Assembly (NCBI GenBank): GCA_002837195.1
Contig: KZ478062.1
Span: 124,001 to 188,000 of the forward strand
DNA: 64,000 bases
Reading direction: 5' to 3'
Source of the DNA: Enterobacterales bacterium CwR94
GTDB lineage: Bacteria; Pseudomonadota; Gammaproteobacteria; Enterobacterales; Enterobacteriaceae
The position numbers and the translations under genes were made by a program. This document shows positions 38,061-47,258 of this stretch, piece after piece. Each line of letters begins with the position of its first letter. Position 1 is the first letter of the stretch. The notes beneath the pieces were generated by a model. It was given only the letters and a program-made list of their open reading frames with translations, did no database searches and had not been told where the DNA came from.

Positions 38061-41000
38061 TTACACCTTTTCCACATTCACCAGGAACGCCTTGAACTCT
38101 GGCGTTTGGGTATTGGCATCACCCACAAACGGTGTCAGCGTATTGGCAATAAAGCCTTTTTTCGCTGCCCCTTCGTAGCCCCAGTGAATTGGAATACCAA
38201 TGGTATCCACTTTCTTACCGTCCACATCCAACGTGCGAATACGCTTGGTGACCACCGCCTTGACTTTGATATAGCCGCGGTTGGAGCTCACTTTCACGGT
38301 ATCGCCCTGCGTAATGCCCAGTTGGCTGGCGAGCTTCTCGCCAATTTCCACAAATTGCTCTGGCTGCATGATGGCGTTGAGCAATGCATGCTTGGTCCAG
38401 TAGTGGAAATGCTCAGTGAGACGATAGGTGGTACCGACATACGGGAATTTCTCGGCGTGGCCCATCGCCGCCAGGTCGTCTTTAAACACGCGCGCGGCGG
38501 GGTTAGAGACCACATTGGGGTGCAGTGGGTTGGTGCCGAGCGGTGTTTCAAACGGCTCGTAGTGCTCCGGGAAGGGCCCTTCTGCCATCTTATCGAGGGC
38601 AAACAGGCGTCCCAGACCTTCCGGTTGCATGATAAACGGCCCGACATCGCTGCCTGGTGCAGATGCGTTGTAGTCTGGAATATCATCCCCGGCCCATTTG
38701 GCACCGTCCCAATGCAGGATGGCGCGTTTCGGGTCCCAGGCATTGCCTTGTGGATCGGCAGACGCGCGGTTGTACAGAATGCGGCGGTTCAGCGGCCATG
38801 CCCAGCTCCAGTTTGGCGTGTTGCCTAACCCTTGCTTATCGGTATTGTCGCGTTTCGCCATCTGGTTACCGTCTGGCGTCCAGCTACCGGCAAAAATCCA
38901 ACAGCCACTGCTGGTGGAGCCGTCATCGCGCAGATGGGCAAAGGTGCTGAGTTGTTGGCCTTTTTTCGCCAACAGCGTGCCTTTGTCATCATAGAGATCG
39001 GCCAGTGCACGCCCGTTGCTTTCCATCGCCACTTCTTCTGACGCAGGGTTGTCAGGCGTCAGATAGTTCCAGCTCATGTTCAGCACTTGCTCTGGCACGG
39101 CGCCGCCTTCACGGGCATACATCTCGCGCAGACGCAGGAACACGCCCGCCAGGATCTCGCCATCGTTCATCGCTTCACCAGGCGCATCCTGACCTTTCCA
39201 GTGCCACTGCAACCAGCGCGCGGAGTTAACGATCGAGCCGTTCTCTTCCGCAAAGCAGGTAGAGGGCAGACGGAACACTTCAGTCTGAATATCGGCAGGG
39301 TTAACGTCGTTAAACTCACCGTGGTTCTGCCAGAAATTCGATGTTTCGGTGTTCAGCGGATCGATGGTCACCAGGAATTTCAATTTCGACAGTGATTTAA
39401 TGACCTTGTTCTTGTTGGGGAACGAAGCCACCGGGTTGAAGCCCTGACACAGATAGCCGTTGACCTTGCCCTGCGACATCATTTCAAAGTACTGCAAGAC
39501 GTCGTAGCTCTTGTCCCATTTCGGCAGCCAGTCGAAGCCCCAGTTGTTCTCTTTCTGCGCTTTGTCGCCGTAGAAGGCTTTCATCATGCTGACGAAGAAC
39601 TTGGGATAGTTGCTCCAGTAGTTTACCTGGCCTGGCAACAGCGCTTTTGGCGTGTTGGCGGTGAGATAGGTTTGCAGATCGGCCTGCTTTTCTGATGGCA
39701 GCGTCATGTAGCCGGTCAGACTGGTGGACAACAAGCCGAGGTCGGTCAGCCCCTGAATATTGGAGTGGCCGCGCAGGGCGTTAACGCCGCCGCCGGGCAT
39801 GCCCATATTCCCCAGCAGTAGCTGGATCATCGCCATGGTACGGATGTTCTGCGCGCCCACGGAGTGTTGTGTCCAGCCCAGGGCATACAGGAACGTGGCA
39901 GTACGGTCGGCCACACTGGTTTCCGCAATCATTTCGCACACCTTGAGGAAGTCCTCTTTTGGCGTGCCGCAGATGCGGGTGACGATTTCCGGCGTGTAGC
40001 GGCTGATGTGGGTTTGCAGCAGATTCCAGACGCAACGTGGATGGCTCAGCGTGACATCGCGTTTTGCGAAGCCGTCATCGCCCATCTCGTAGTTCCAACT
40101 GGTTTTGTCGTACTTGCGGGTTTCCGCGTCATAACCCGAGAACAAGCCGTCGTCGAAGCTAAAGTCTTCGCGCACAATCAGGCTGGCGTTGGTATAGGAC
40201 TCAACATACTCGCGGTTGAATTTGTTGTTACTGATCAGGTACAGCAGTACGCCCGACAAAAAGGCGATGTCGGTTCCTGAACGGATAGGCGTGTAAAAAT
40301 CTGCTACCGATGCAGTACGGGTAAAGCGGGGATCAACAACAATCAGCTTCGCGCCGTTGTGGATCTTCGCTTCCATTGCCCAGCGGAAGCCAACAGGATG
40401 CGCTTCAGCGGCGTTGCCGCCCATCACGATGACCAGATTTGCATTGCGGATGTCGACCCAGTGGTTGGTCATGGCACCGCGACCAAATGTTGGAGCAAGA
40501 CTTGCTACCGTTGGTCCGTGTCAAACGCGCGCCTGGTTGTCGACCGCCAGCATGCCAAGCGATCGGGTGAATTTTTGTGTTAAATAGCCGGTTTCATTGC
40601 TGGAAGCCGATGCGCACAGCATCCCGGTGCTTAACCAGCGGTTAACGGTAACGCCAGCGTCGTTTTTGGCGACGAAGTTAGCATCACGGTCGGCTTTCAT
40701 CAGTTTAGCGATGCGGGTGAAGGCATCATCCCAACTGATGCGCTGCCATTTATCGGAACCTGGCGCGCGATATTCTGGGTATTTCAGGCGGCTTTCGCTG
40801 TGGATAAAATCGACCAGACCTGCGCCTTTCGGGCACAGTGCGCCACGGCTGACAGGATGATCGGGATCGCCTTCGATATGGAAGATGGTTTGTTTGGCGT
40901 TACGTGCGCCATCACCCAGGCTGTACATCAAAAGTCCACAGCCTACTGAGCAGTATGTGCAGGTATTTCGAACTTCTTTCGCCCGCAACAGTTTGTACTG

Positions 41001-41108
41001 CCGGGTTTCCGCCAGTGCAACTTCCGGCATAAAGCCGAGGGCCGCAGCAGTGGTACCCGCCATACCGCCAGCGCAGATCTTGAAGAACTTTCTTCTGCTG
41101 ACGTTCAT
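38061..41108 (-). CDS. fdoG: Formate dehydrogenase-O major subunit, selenoprotein
   Basis: The 1015-residue catalytic subunit that oxidises formate in the periplasm. It has a Tat signal peptide (SRRKFFK, residues 4-10, then a hydrophobic stretch to ALA). A [4Fe-4S] motif CTYCSVGCG follows, and the bis-MGD molybdopterin domain fills the rest. Codon 196 is TGA (40521-40523) and is read as selenocysteine, as in E. coli FdoG/FdnG. The frame continues uninterrupted after it and the downstream hairpin fits a SECIS. The stop is therefore not a frameshift or pseudogene mark. The operon fdoGHI-fdhE follows, with divergent fdhD upstream. Sequence alone favours FdoG over FdnG because of the neighbours. 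Confidence 0.95.
40481..40523 (-). promoter_or_regulatory. SECIS element and selenocysteine UGA of fdoG
   Basis: After the UGA, GACCAA pairs with TTGGTC and an upper stem AGCAA/TTGCT closes an apical loop GTC, in which G and U are the bases SelB recognises. The size and distance (hairpin starting about 5 nt after the UGA) match bacterial SECIS elements. Confidence 0.85.
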
Positions 41109-41240
41109 GATATTTCCTTATTACGACATTGCCCGGCTACCGCTCATTGTCGGCAGCCTGATGAATTATTTTGCGGTGAGCACCGCAGACGTTCACAATG
41201 AATAGCGGATTAATAATACCAGTTTTTAAGTGGTCTTGTG

Positions 41241-42083
41241 ATGACAGCTCGAAATGAAATGCAACCTGCACCCGGAGTTCTTGCGGCGAATGTGAGCGAG
41301 ATCGCGGCGAAACGCCATACCATTTGGCGACGCGACGACTTGCAACAGCCTGCGGAAGACTGGCTGGCAGAAGAAGTGCCGGTGGCGCTGGTGTATAACG
41401 GCCTCTCGCACGTGGTGATGATGACCACGCCGCGTGACCTGGCGGCTTTCGCCTATGGTTTCTCGCTGTCGGAAGGCATTATCGCCTCGCCGTCCGATAT
41501 CTTTGGTCTGGATGTCGTGCCGGGACCGCAGGGCATTGAAGTACAGATAGAGCTGTCCAGTCGCCGTTTTATGGCGCTAAAAGAACGCCGTCGCGCCATG
41601 ACCGGGCGCACCGGATGCGGCTTGTGCGGCATCGACCAACTGGCCGAAATTGAACGTCCGCTGCCCACCTTGCCGTTTACGCAGACCTTTTCGCTCAGCC
41701 ATCTTGACCGGGCGCTTAGCCAACTTCGCCATTTCCAGCCAGTGGGGGATCTCACCGGCTGCACACACGTTGCCGCGTGGATGACCGCGCAAGGGGAACT
41801 GACGGCAGGCTATGAGGATGTGGGGCGGCATGTGGCGCTGGATAAACTGCTCGGTGCGCGCAGTCAGCAGACGTGGCCCGCAGGTATGGTGCTGGTTTCC
41901 AGTCGCGCCAGTTATGAAATGGTGCAAAAGGCGGCGATGTGCGGTGTAGAGATGCTGTTTGCGGTTTCTGCAGCGACGCAGTTGGCCGTCGCGCTGGCGG
42001 AGCGCTGCCATTTAACGCTGGTGGGATTCAGTAAACCGGGCAAGGCCACGGTGTATACCCATCCTGAGCGGGTGCAGCCATAA
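41241..42083 (+). CDS. fdhD: Formate dehydrogenase sulfurtransferase FdhD
   Basis: A 280-residue cytosolic protein that transfers sulfur from IscS to the molybdenum cofactor, which activates formate dehydrogenases. The essential CxxC motif is present in [10 protein letters not shown] (about residues 126-129), and the nucleotide-binding [16 protein letters not shown] stretch is conserved. It is divergent from fdoG, as in E. coli. GTG at 41238 directly before the ATG at 41241 is an alternative start. Its TAA stop lies at the edge of the alsE terminator, so the two convergent genes share almost no spacer. Confidence 0.95.
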   Translation: MTARNEMQPAPGVLAANVSEIAAKRHTIWRRDDLQQPAEDWLAEEVPVALVYNGLSHVVMMTTPRDLAAFAYGFSLSEGIIASPSDIFGLDVVPGPQGIEVQIELSSRRFMALKERRRAMTGRTGCGLCGIDQLAEIERPLPTLPFTQTFSLSHLDRALSQLRHFQPVGDLTGCTHVAAWMTAQGELTAGYEDVGRHVALDKLLGARSQQTWPAGMVLVSSRASYEMVQKAAMCGVEMLFAVSAATQLAVALAERCHLTLVGFSKPGKATVYTHPERVQP

Positions 42084-42110
42084 AAAAACGCCTTCCGGGC
42101 AGAAGGCGTT
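42082..42110 (-). terminator. Terminator of the PTS/epimerase operon
   Basis: AACGCCTTC pairs with GAAGGCGTT around a 6-nt loop. On the minus strand it runs into seven T residues, 20 bp after the alsE-like stop. Confidence 0.85.
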
Positions 42111-42129
42111 CAGTTGCCGCTTAAGCCGC

Positions 42130-42810
42130 TTACAGGCTGGCGGTTTCGCGTTTAAACGTCTCTTCCATGATATCCCAGGCTTCGCTGACGTCATCGGCCA
42201 GATTGAACAGCCCGGAGGTTCCAACGATAAACACATCTACGCCGGATGCCGCGATCTCTTTAAAGGTTTTCGCGTTGCAGGAGCCATCAATTTCCGTCAG
42301 GAAGTTGAGTCCCAACTCTTCGCGCATCGCAATCAGTTGACGAATTTTATTCAGCGTTTGCGGAATAAATTTTTGCCCGGCGAAGCCTGGGTCGACTGAC
42401 ATTACGGTGACTTTATCTAACAAATGCGCGTATTCGCGAATGCTGTCGGCAGGCGTCGCTGGGTTTAATACCACGCCACATTGGCAGCCTGCGTCTTTAA
42501 TTTCGTTCAGCAAACGGAAGATTTTATTATTTGCGGTTTCCGGGTGGAAGCTAATTACATCGGCACCGGCTGCGATACACATCGGAATAATATCTTCTGG
42601 ATGGTTCACCATCAGATGCACATCAATCGGCACATCGGTCAGCTTACGCAGGTTTTCGATAAAGAAGGGCGATAGCGTAATATTTTTAACGTAGCTGCCG
42701 TCCATAATATCGACGTGGTAATACGCCGCACGGCTATTCATTGCGGTGATTTGCTCGCGAAAACGCGTCAAATCCATACACATCAGTGAAGGATTAAAGC
42801 GGGTGCCCAT
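42130..42810 (-). CDS. alsE: AlsE-like sugar-phosphate 3-epimerase
   Basis: A 226-residue TIM-barrel epimerase of the ribulose-phosphate 3-epimerase family, closest in appearance to AlsE (D-allulose 6-phosphate 3-epimerase). Catalytic acids and metal ligands are visible in YYHVDIMDG (His, Asp), DVHLMV (His) and EIDGSC (Asp); VMSVDPGFAGQKF is the family signature. It is the last gene of an operon with PTS EIIA, EIIB and EIIC genes, so it probably epimerises the sugar phosphate delivered by that PTS. The exact substrate, allulose 6-phosphate or another ketose phosphate, is not decided by sequence. Confidence 0.8.
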   Translation of the reverse strand: MGTRFNPSLMCMDLTRFREQITAMNSRAAYYHVDIMDGSYVKNITLSPFFIENLRKLTDVPIDVHLMVNHPEDIIPMCIAAGADVISFHPETANNKIFRLLNEIKDAGCQCGVVLNPATPADSIREYAHLLDKVTVMSVDPGFAGQKFIPQTLNKIRQLIAMREELGLNFLTEIDGSCNAKTFKEIAASGVDVFIVGTSGLFNLADDVSEAWDIMEETFKRETASL

Positions 42811-42858
42811 GGTGTGCTCCTGTCAGCAAAAAGGCGGAGTTGCCACCGCCTTTCGATA

Positions 42859-44118
42859 TTAATGGAAGAAGTTAATGATATTGCCAAGAACAATGCCGAC
42901 GATACCGAAGTCTGCGTCGCCGAAGGTGGTGGACGCGAAGCCCATGTCACCCAGTACCGGCAGCAGAATCGCAGGCAGGAACGAAATCAGCAGGCCTTGT
43001 ACAAAGGAACCGATAATCGCGCCGCGACGTCCGCCCGTGATGTTGCCGTAAACCCCAGCGGTTGCGCCGCAGAAGAAGTGTGGCACCAGGCCCGGCACAA
43101 TCACGCTCAGACCAAACAGCGGGCAGAGGAACATGCTAATCAGGCCCGCCAGGAAGCTACACAGGAAGCCGATGATGACCGCGTTCGGCGCGAACGGGAA
43201 TACTGTCGGGCAATCCAGCGCGGGTTTGGCATTTGGTACCAGCTTATCGGCAATGCCTTTAAAGGCCGGCACGATCTCTGCAATCACCATACGGACACCG
43301 GCCAGGATGATGTACACGCCTGCGGCGAAGGTGATGGACTGAATAATCGCAAACACGATGTACTGCTGGCCGCCGCTGACGGTTTCGGTGAACTCTTTAC
43401 CGGCAATCAGCACCAGAATGATAAACAGAATCATCATGGTCAGTGAGATAGCGACCGAGGAGTCACGCAGGAAATTCAGCGTTTTCGGAACTTTCAGCTC
43501 TTCGATGGACGGGCTGTCTTTGCCCACCACTTTACCGACCAGTGCAGACAGCAGGTAGCCGGTTGAACCGAAGTGGCCGAGCGCCAGGTCATCGGAGTTG
43601 GTAATTTTGCGGGTGAACGGCTGCAAAATCGCCGGGCACACCACCATCATGGTCCCGAGGATCAGCGCACCAATAATCACCAGCGGTGCGCCAGAGATAC
43701 CGCCAGTCGCCAGGATCACGGCTAACATCGCGGCCATATACAGCGTATGGTGACCGGTCAGGAAGATATATTTCAGCGGCGTGATACGCGCCAAAATAAT
43801 GTTCACCACCATACCGAACACCATGATCATCGCGGTTTCGGTACCGTAATTTTTCTGTGCTAACGCCGCCATTGCGTCGGTGTTAGGTACTACGCCCTGA
43901 ATGTGGAAAGAGTGCTCAAAAAGCTGGCTAAAAATAGTCAGCGTGGAGGCAATCAGACCCGCACCGGCAGTCAAAATAACGAAACCCATAATGGTTTTCA
44001 TTGTGCCGGAAATAACATCCGACACGGCTTTTTTCTGCAGTAATAAGCCGAGCATGGAAAACAGGCCGACCAATATCGCGGGTGTTCCGAGAACATCCTG
44101 AATAATAAACTGAAGCAT
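42859..44118 (-). CDS. PTS EIIC component, ascorbate (UlaA) family
   Basis: A 419-residue inner-membrane PTS permease of the ascorbate-galactitol superfamily, with about 11 hydrophobic segments. UlaA-type landmarks are TAGAGLIASTL, LTGHHTLYMA and a long C-terminal part with GGRRGAIIGSFVQG. It moves and phosphorylates its sugar together with the EIIB and EIIA encoded upstream. It is shorter than E. coli UlaA (about 465 residues). The neighbouring epimerase in place of lactonase and decarboxylase genes argues for a substrate other than ascorbate. Confidence 0.82.
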   Translation of the reverse strand: MLQFIIQDVLGTPAILVGLFSMLGLLLQKKAVSDVISGTMKTIMGFVILTAGAGLIASTLTIFSQLFEHSFHIQGVVPNTDAMAALAQKNYGTETAMIMVFGMVVNIILARITPLKYIFLTGHHTLYMAAMLAVILATGGISGAPLVIIGALILGTMMVVCPAILQPFTRKITNSDDLALGHFGSTGYLLSALVGKVVGKDSPSIEELKVPKTLNFLRDSSVAISLTMMILFIILVLIAGKEFTETVSGGQQYIVFAIIQSITFAAGVYIILAGVRMVIAEIVPAFKGIADKLVPNAKPALDCPTVFPFAPNAVIIGFLCSFLAGLISMFLCPLFGLSVIVPGLVPHFFCGATAGVYGNITGGRRGAIIGSFVQGLLISFLPAILLPVLGDMGFASTTFGDADFGIVGIVLGNIINFFH

Positions 44119-44138
44119 AAAAGGCTCCGAAATTTAAA

Positions 44139-44405
44139 TTATAAGTTCTCGATGAGAACGTCTTTGATTTTTGCGTTATCTAACAGATTGGTTAAGCCCA
44201 CGACTTTCGCGCTGTGCGAGCTTAAATGGTCAGCAATATCTTGCGCAGCCAGAATAAGGTCGGCCTGCTCAGATTTGGCAGAGGTTAAATCGCAATGACC
44301 GACTTCTGCTTCTTTGCCTAATTCTTTAATGATTTTTTTAACGTTCATCTCAACAATAAAGCTGCTGCCCAGACCGTTACCACAAACGATTAATACCTTT
44401 TTCAT
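44139..44405 (-). CDS. PTS EIIB component (UlaB-like)
   Basis: An 88-residue cytosolic phosphocarrier. The phosphorylated cysteine is Cys8 in the loop VCGNGLGSS, the classic EIIB P-loop. The Rossmann-like alpha/beta fold is complete. It lies 20 bp before the EIIC gene and 13 bp after the EIIA gene. It accepts phosphate from EIIA and passes it to the incoming sugar. Confidence 0.88.
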   Translation of the reverse strand: MKKVLIVCGNGLGSSFIVEMNVKKIIKELGKEAEVGHCDLTSAKSEQADLILAAQDIADHLSSHSAKVVGLTNLLDNAKIKDVLIENL

Positions 44406-44418
44406 TTTCTACCTCGCA

Positions 44419-44862
44419 TTACTGTTGTTCGATAACCGCCTGAATAGCGGGAAGGGTGGAAGCGTCCAGCAACTGTTGCAGGCGTTGCTCGTCACTAAAA
44501 AGTTCTGCCAATTCGGTGATCATCGCAATGTGCTCATCACCCGACAGGGCGCACAGCATGATGATGACTTTCACCGGATCGTTTTCATTGCTTTCAAAGC
44601 TGACGCCGTTACGCACGTGCAGCAAGGAGAGACCGTTTTTCTTTGCGCCCTGTTCAGGACGGGCATGCGGCATGGCAAGACCCGGTGCCAGTACGTAGTA
44701 GGGGCCCATTTCCAGATGCGAAGCGATGATGGCATCGACATAGGCTGGCGTAATCGCGCCCTCGGCCAGCAGTGGCTCGGCGCTGAGGCGCACGGCAGCT
44801 TGCCAGTCGGTGACGCTGTCGGTCACATTGATTTTTCCAGCGGTTAGCCAGTCGGTAAGCAT
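44419..44862 (-). CDS. PTS EIIA component (UlaC/mannitol-fructose type)
   Basis: A 147-residue cytosolic phosphocarrier and the first gene of the operon. The active histidine is in APGLAMPHARPEQG (about residue 66). The ATG at 44862 is preferred over a GTG at 44913 for two reasons: GGAG sits 7 nt before it, and it aligns with the start of UlaC. The two operators at 44940-44985 then fall 78-123 bp upstream, a suitable promoter position. Confidence 0.85.
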   Translation of the reverse strand: MLTDWLTAGKINVTDSVTDWQAAVRLSAEPLLAEGAITPAYVDAIIASHLEMGPYYVLAPGLAMPHARPEQGAKKNGLSLLHVRNGVSFESNENDPVKVIIMLCALSGDEHIAMITELAELFSDEQRLQQLLDASTLPAIQAVIEQQ

Positions 44863-44939
44863 CGTCAACTCCACATCGTTTAATTGAGCGTGCACTGTAG
44901 GTGAAATCTTCACCTGTTTTCTGTGATGTGAATCGCAAA

Positions 44940-44951
44940 GTTAGCGCTAAC
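44940..44951. promoter_or_regulatory. LacI/GntR-type operator 1
   Basis: A perfect palindrome GTTAGCGCTAAC followed by ATT, in the intergenic region between the PTS operon and the divergent LacI-family gene. It resembles GntR/IdnR operators, which carry TGTTA...TAACA arms. Confidence 0.75.
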
Positions 44952-44973
44952 ATTAAAAAATGTTAAAAAACGC

Positions 44974-44985
44974 GTTATCGCTAAC
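44974..44985. promoter_or_regulatory. LacI/GntR-type operator 2
   Basis: GTTATCGCTAAC followed by ATT, one mismatch from operator 1, centred 34 bp away (just over three helical turns). Two phased sites suggest cooperative binding or a small loop. Confidence 0.72.
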
Positions 44986-45164
44986 ATTCTGTCACATCGA
45001 AATTGCAAAGCCCGTCAGAAGTGCGCAGGATGGCGGCAGCCCGGCGATCCCCGCAGAATAAAGCGGGCGTGGGTTTTTGCCCGTTGTTGTGGTTTTGCCG
45101 TGGCGGGAAGGGGGGAATCGCATTAAGCTGCGTCCTTTTACAATGTGATAACAACGGAGAGACG

Positions 45165-46193
45165 ATGAAAGAGAGACGGCGACGCAGTACAGGGAAAAGT
45201 ACCTTGGCAGATGTGGCCAGATTGGTGGGTGTCAGCACCATGACCGCGTCTCGTGCCCTGCGCGTGCCTGAAAAAGTCTCTCTCGCGTTGCGTGAAAAAA
45301 TTGAAGCCGCCGTCAGCGAACTGGGTTATGTGCCCAATCTGGCGGCCAGCGGATTGGCATCGGCCAGCTCGCGCTTGATTGTGATGGTGGTGCCTTCACT
45401 GGCGACCGCAGGCTGCGCGCAGGCTTCAGAAGCGCTGCAATCGGTACTCAAACCCCACGGTTATCAGATGATGCTGGCGGAAGCCAATACCGCCGCGGCG
45501 GGCGAAGTGCCCTTAATGGAGATGCTGTTGGCCTATAATCCGGCGGCCATCGTGCAATTTGCCTTTGAGTGTGGTGAAGAAGGGCGACGCTTGCTGGCCA
45601 ACGTCGGCCTGCCGGTCATTGAGATGGGGGCGGTCAGTCGGGACAGCGCGGGGATTAGCGTCGGCGTCGACTATGCGCGCGCCACGCGAGATCTGGTTGA
45701 GGGCGTGGCGGCGCGCGGTTTTCGCAATATCGCCCTGCTGTGCACGCAAAATCACCCTACGCTGTTTCGCCAAATCATGGCGGGCTGGCACAGCGGCATG
45801 TTAGCGAAAAACTTCTCTCCGCACCGCGTCGTGACCAGTGCGGAACCCTCTTCGGTCGCTACGGGTCACCGCTTGTTATCGGATATCCGCCTCACCTGGC
45901 CAGAAATTGACGCATTAATCTGCACCACCGATGAAGTGGCCTGCGGCGCCCTGATGGCCTGCCATGCCGAAGCGATTGATATACCAAGTCAACTGGCACT
46001 GGCCAGCCTTGGCGGCGGGCACCTGTCAGCCGTCTGTTCTCCCCCGTTAACCAGCGTGGCATTGCCGTGGGAAGAGATCGGGCGCACGGCGGGATGGCGG
46101 TTGCTGGAAGCCCTGCGCGATGAAGAGACCATCGAGACTTATAACCCGTTGCCTGCGAAATTAATTTTGCGCGCCAGTACCGGAAAACATTGA
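45165..46193 (+). CDS. LacI-family regulator (GntR/IdnR-like)
   Basis: A 342-residue repressor with an N-terminal helix-turn-helix (STLADVARLVGVSTMTASRA, about residues 12-31), hinge region (PNLAASGLAS) and sugar-binding domain. The DNA-reading helix and the phrase RVPEKVSLALREKIEAA resemble E. coli GntR and IdnR. It is divergent from the PTS operon with two matching operators between them, so it should control that operon and itself. The ATG at 45165 follows ACGGAGAG. The effector is unknown. Confidence 0.82.
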   Translation: MKERRRRSTGKSTLADVARLVGVSTMTASRALRVPEKVSLALREKIEAAVSELGYVPNLAASGLASASSRLIVMVVPSLATAGCAQASEALQSVLKPHGYQMMLAEANTAAAGEVPLMEMLLAYNPAAIVQFAFECGEEGRRLLANVGLPVIEMGAVSRDSAGISVGVDYARATRDLVEGVAARGFRNIALLCTQNHPTLFRQIMAGWHSGMLAKNFSPHRVVTSAEPSSVATGHRLLSDIRLTWPEIDALICTTDEVACGALMACHAEAIDIPSQLALASLGGGHLSAVCSPPLTSVALPWEEIGRTAGWRLLEALRDEETIETYNPLPAKLILRASTGKH

Positions 46194-46310
46194 GAACAAT
46201 CTGTTATGGGTTATTGCCAGGTGCAATAAGTGCCTGTTGTGGCGGGTAAAACACCAATTCCACAATAAAGTAAAGGCATTGTTATCCATATGCAAAGCGC
46301 GTTATTTATC

Positions 46311-46316
46311 TATAAT
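46311..46316 (+). promoter_or_regulatory. -10 box of the sodA promoter
   Basis: A perfect TATAAT lies 68 bp before the sodA start. The -35 hexamer is weak, as expected for an activated (SoxS-type) promoter. A Fur box was not resolved. Confidence 0.5.
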
Positions 46317-46383
46317 GACCTGACTGCTTACGCGGTGCCGCGTGATGAAGGTGCCGCTATTTTACTAAATGGAGATGATGAAC

Positions 46384-46998
46384 ATGAGTTATTCGCTGCC
46401 ATCCCTGCCTTACGCATACGACGCACTGGAACCGCATTTCGATAAAGAAACGATGGAAATCCACCACTCTAAACACCATCAGGCATACGTGAACAACGCG
46501 AACGCAGCGTTGGAAGGCACTGAGTTTGCTAACCTGCCGGCTGAAGAGCTGATCACTAAATTGGATCAACTGCCAGCAGATAAAAAAGGCCCACTGCGTA
46601 ATAACGCGGGCGGTCACGTTAACCACAGCTTCTTCTGGAAAGGCCTGAAAACCGGCACCACCCTGCAAGGTGATCTGAAAGCGGCAATCGAGAAAGAATT
46701 TGGTAGCGTTGACGCTTTCAAAGAAGCCTTTGAAAAAGCCGCAGCAACCCGTTTTGGTTCTGGCTGGGCGTGGCTGGTGAAGAAAGACGGTAAACTGGCT
46801 GTGGTGTCTACCGCTAACCAGGACAGCCCGCTGATGGGTGAAGCGATTTCCGGGACTTCCGGTACGCCAATCATTGGTCTGGACGTGTGGGAACACGCGT
46901 ACTACCTGAAGTATCAAAACAAGCGTCCAGACTACGCGAAAGCGTTCTGGAACGTAGTGAACTGGGACGTGGCAGCAGAGAACTTCGCGAAAGCGTAA
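46384..46998 (+). CDS. sodA: Manganese superoxide dismutase
   Basis: A 204-residue cytosolic enzyme that converts superoxide to oxygen and hydrogen peroxide. The metal ligands are His27, His81, Asp167 and His171, and Gln146 in NQDSPL marks the manganese rather than the iron type. The ATG at 46384 gives the conserved [17 protein letters not shown] start; GGAGATGATGAAC precedes it. A strong terminator follows. Neighbours differ from E. coli, where sodA lies near kdgT and rhaR. Confidence 0.97.
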   Translation: MSYSLPSLPYAYDALEPHFDKETMEIHHSKHHQAYVNNANAALEGTEFANLPAEELITKLDQLPADKKGPLRNNAGGHVNHSFFWKGLKTGTTLQGDLKAAIEKEFGSVDAFKEAFEKAAATRFGSGWAWLVKKDGKLAVVSTANQDSPLMGEAISGTSGTPIIGLDVWEHAYYLKYQNKRPDYAKAFWNVVNWDVAAENFAKA

Positions 46999-47019
46999 GA
47001 TTTCTGGTGAAACCCCTTA

Positions 47020-47047
47020 ACCGACGGCCTGGCCGTCGGTTTTTTTA
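47020..47047 (+). terminator. Terminator of sodA
   Basis: CCGACGGC pairs with GCCGTCGG around CTG and is followed by seven T residues, 22 bp after the sodA stop. Confidence 0.9.
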
Positions 47048-47258
47048 TGCGTGCTCTCTGGTGTTTCCTGCTAACTATTCTCCACTATCTGGCGTAACCT
47101 TCTTAGTCTGTTGCACATCCCTCCGAGAAAATTCTGATATGTATGGATGTCTGGATGGCTAATAAGTTTTTGTGCTAGCTTATACCCTTTGGTTCGTTGC
47201 CTGCGCAGCAGAATGCGTAAAAAATGCGACAACCTGTCTGTATCTCACCGGGAAAAGT

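Noticed and set aside
37971-38828. A 285-codon plus-strand frame opposite fdoH/fdoG
   Set aside because: It is an antisense shadow of two strongly conserved genes.
40521-40523. Premature stop splitting fdoG into two genes
   Set aside because: The TGA is at codon 196, the known selenocysteine position, is followed by a SECIS-like hairpin, and the frame continues to full length.
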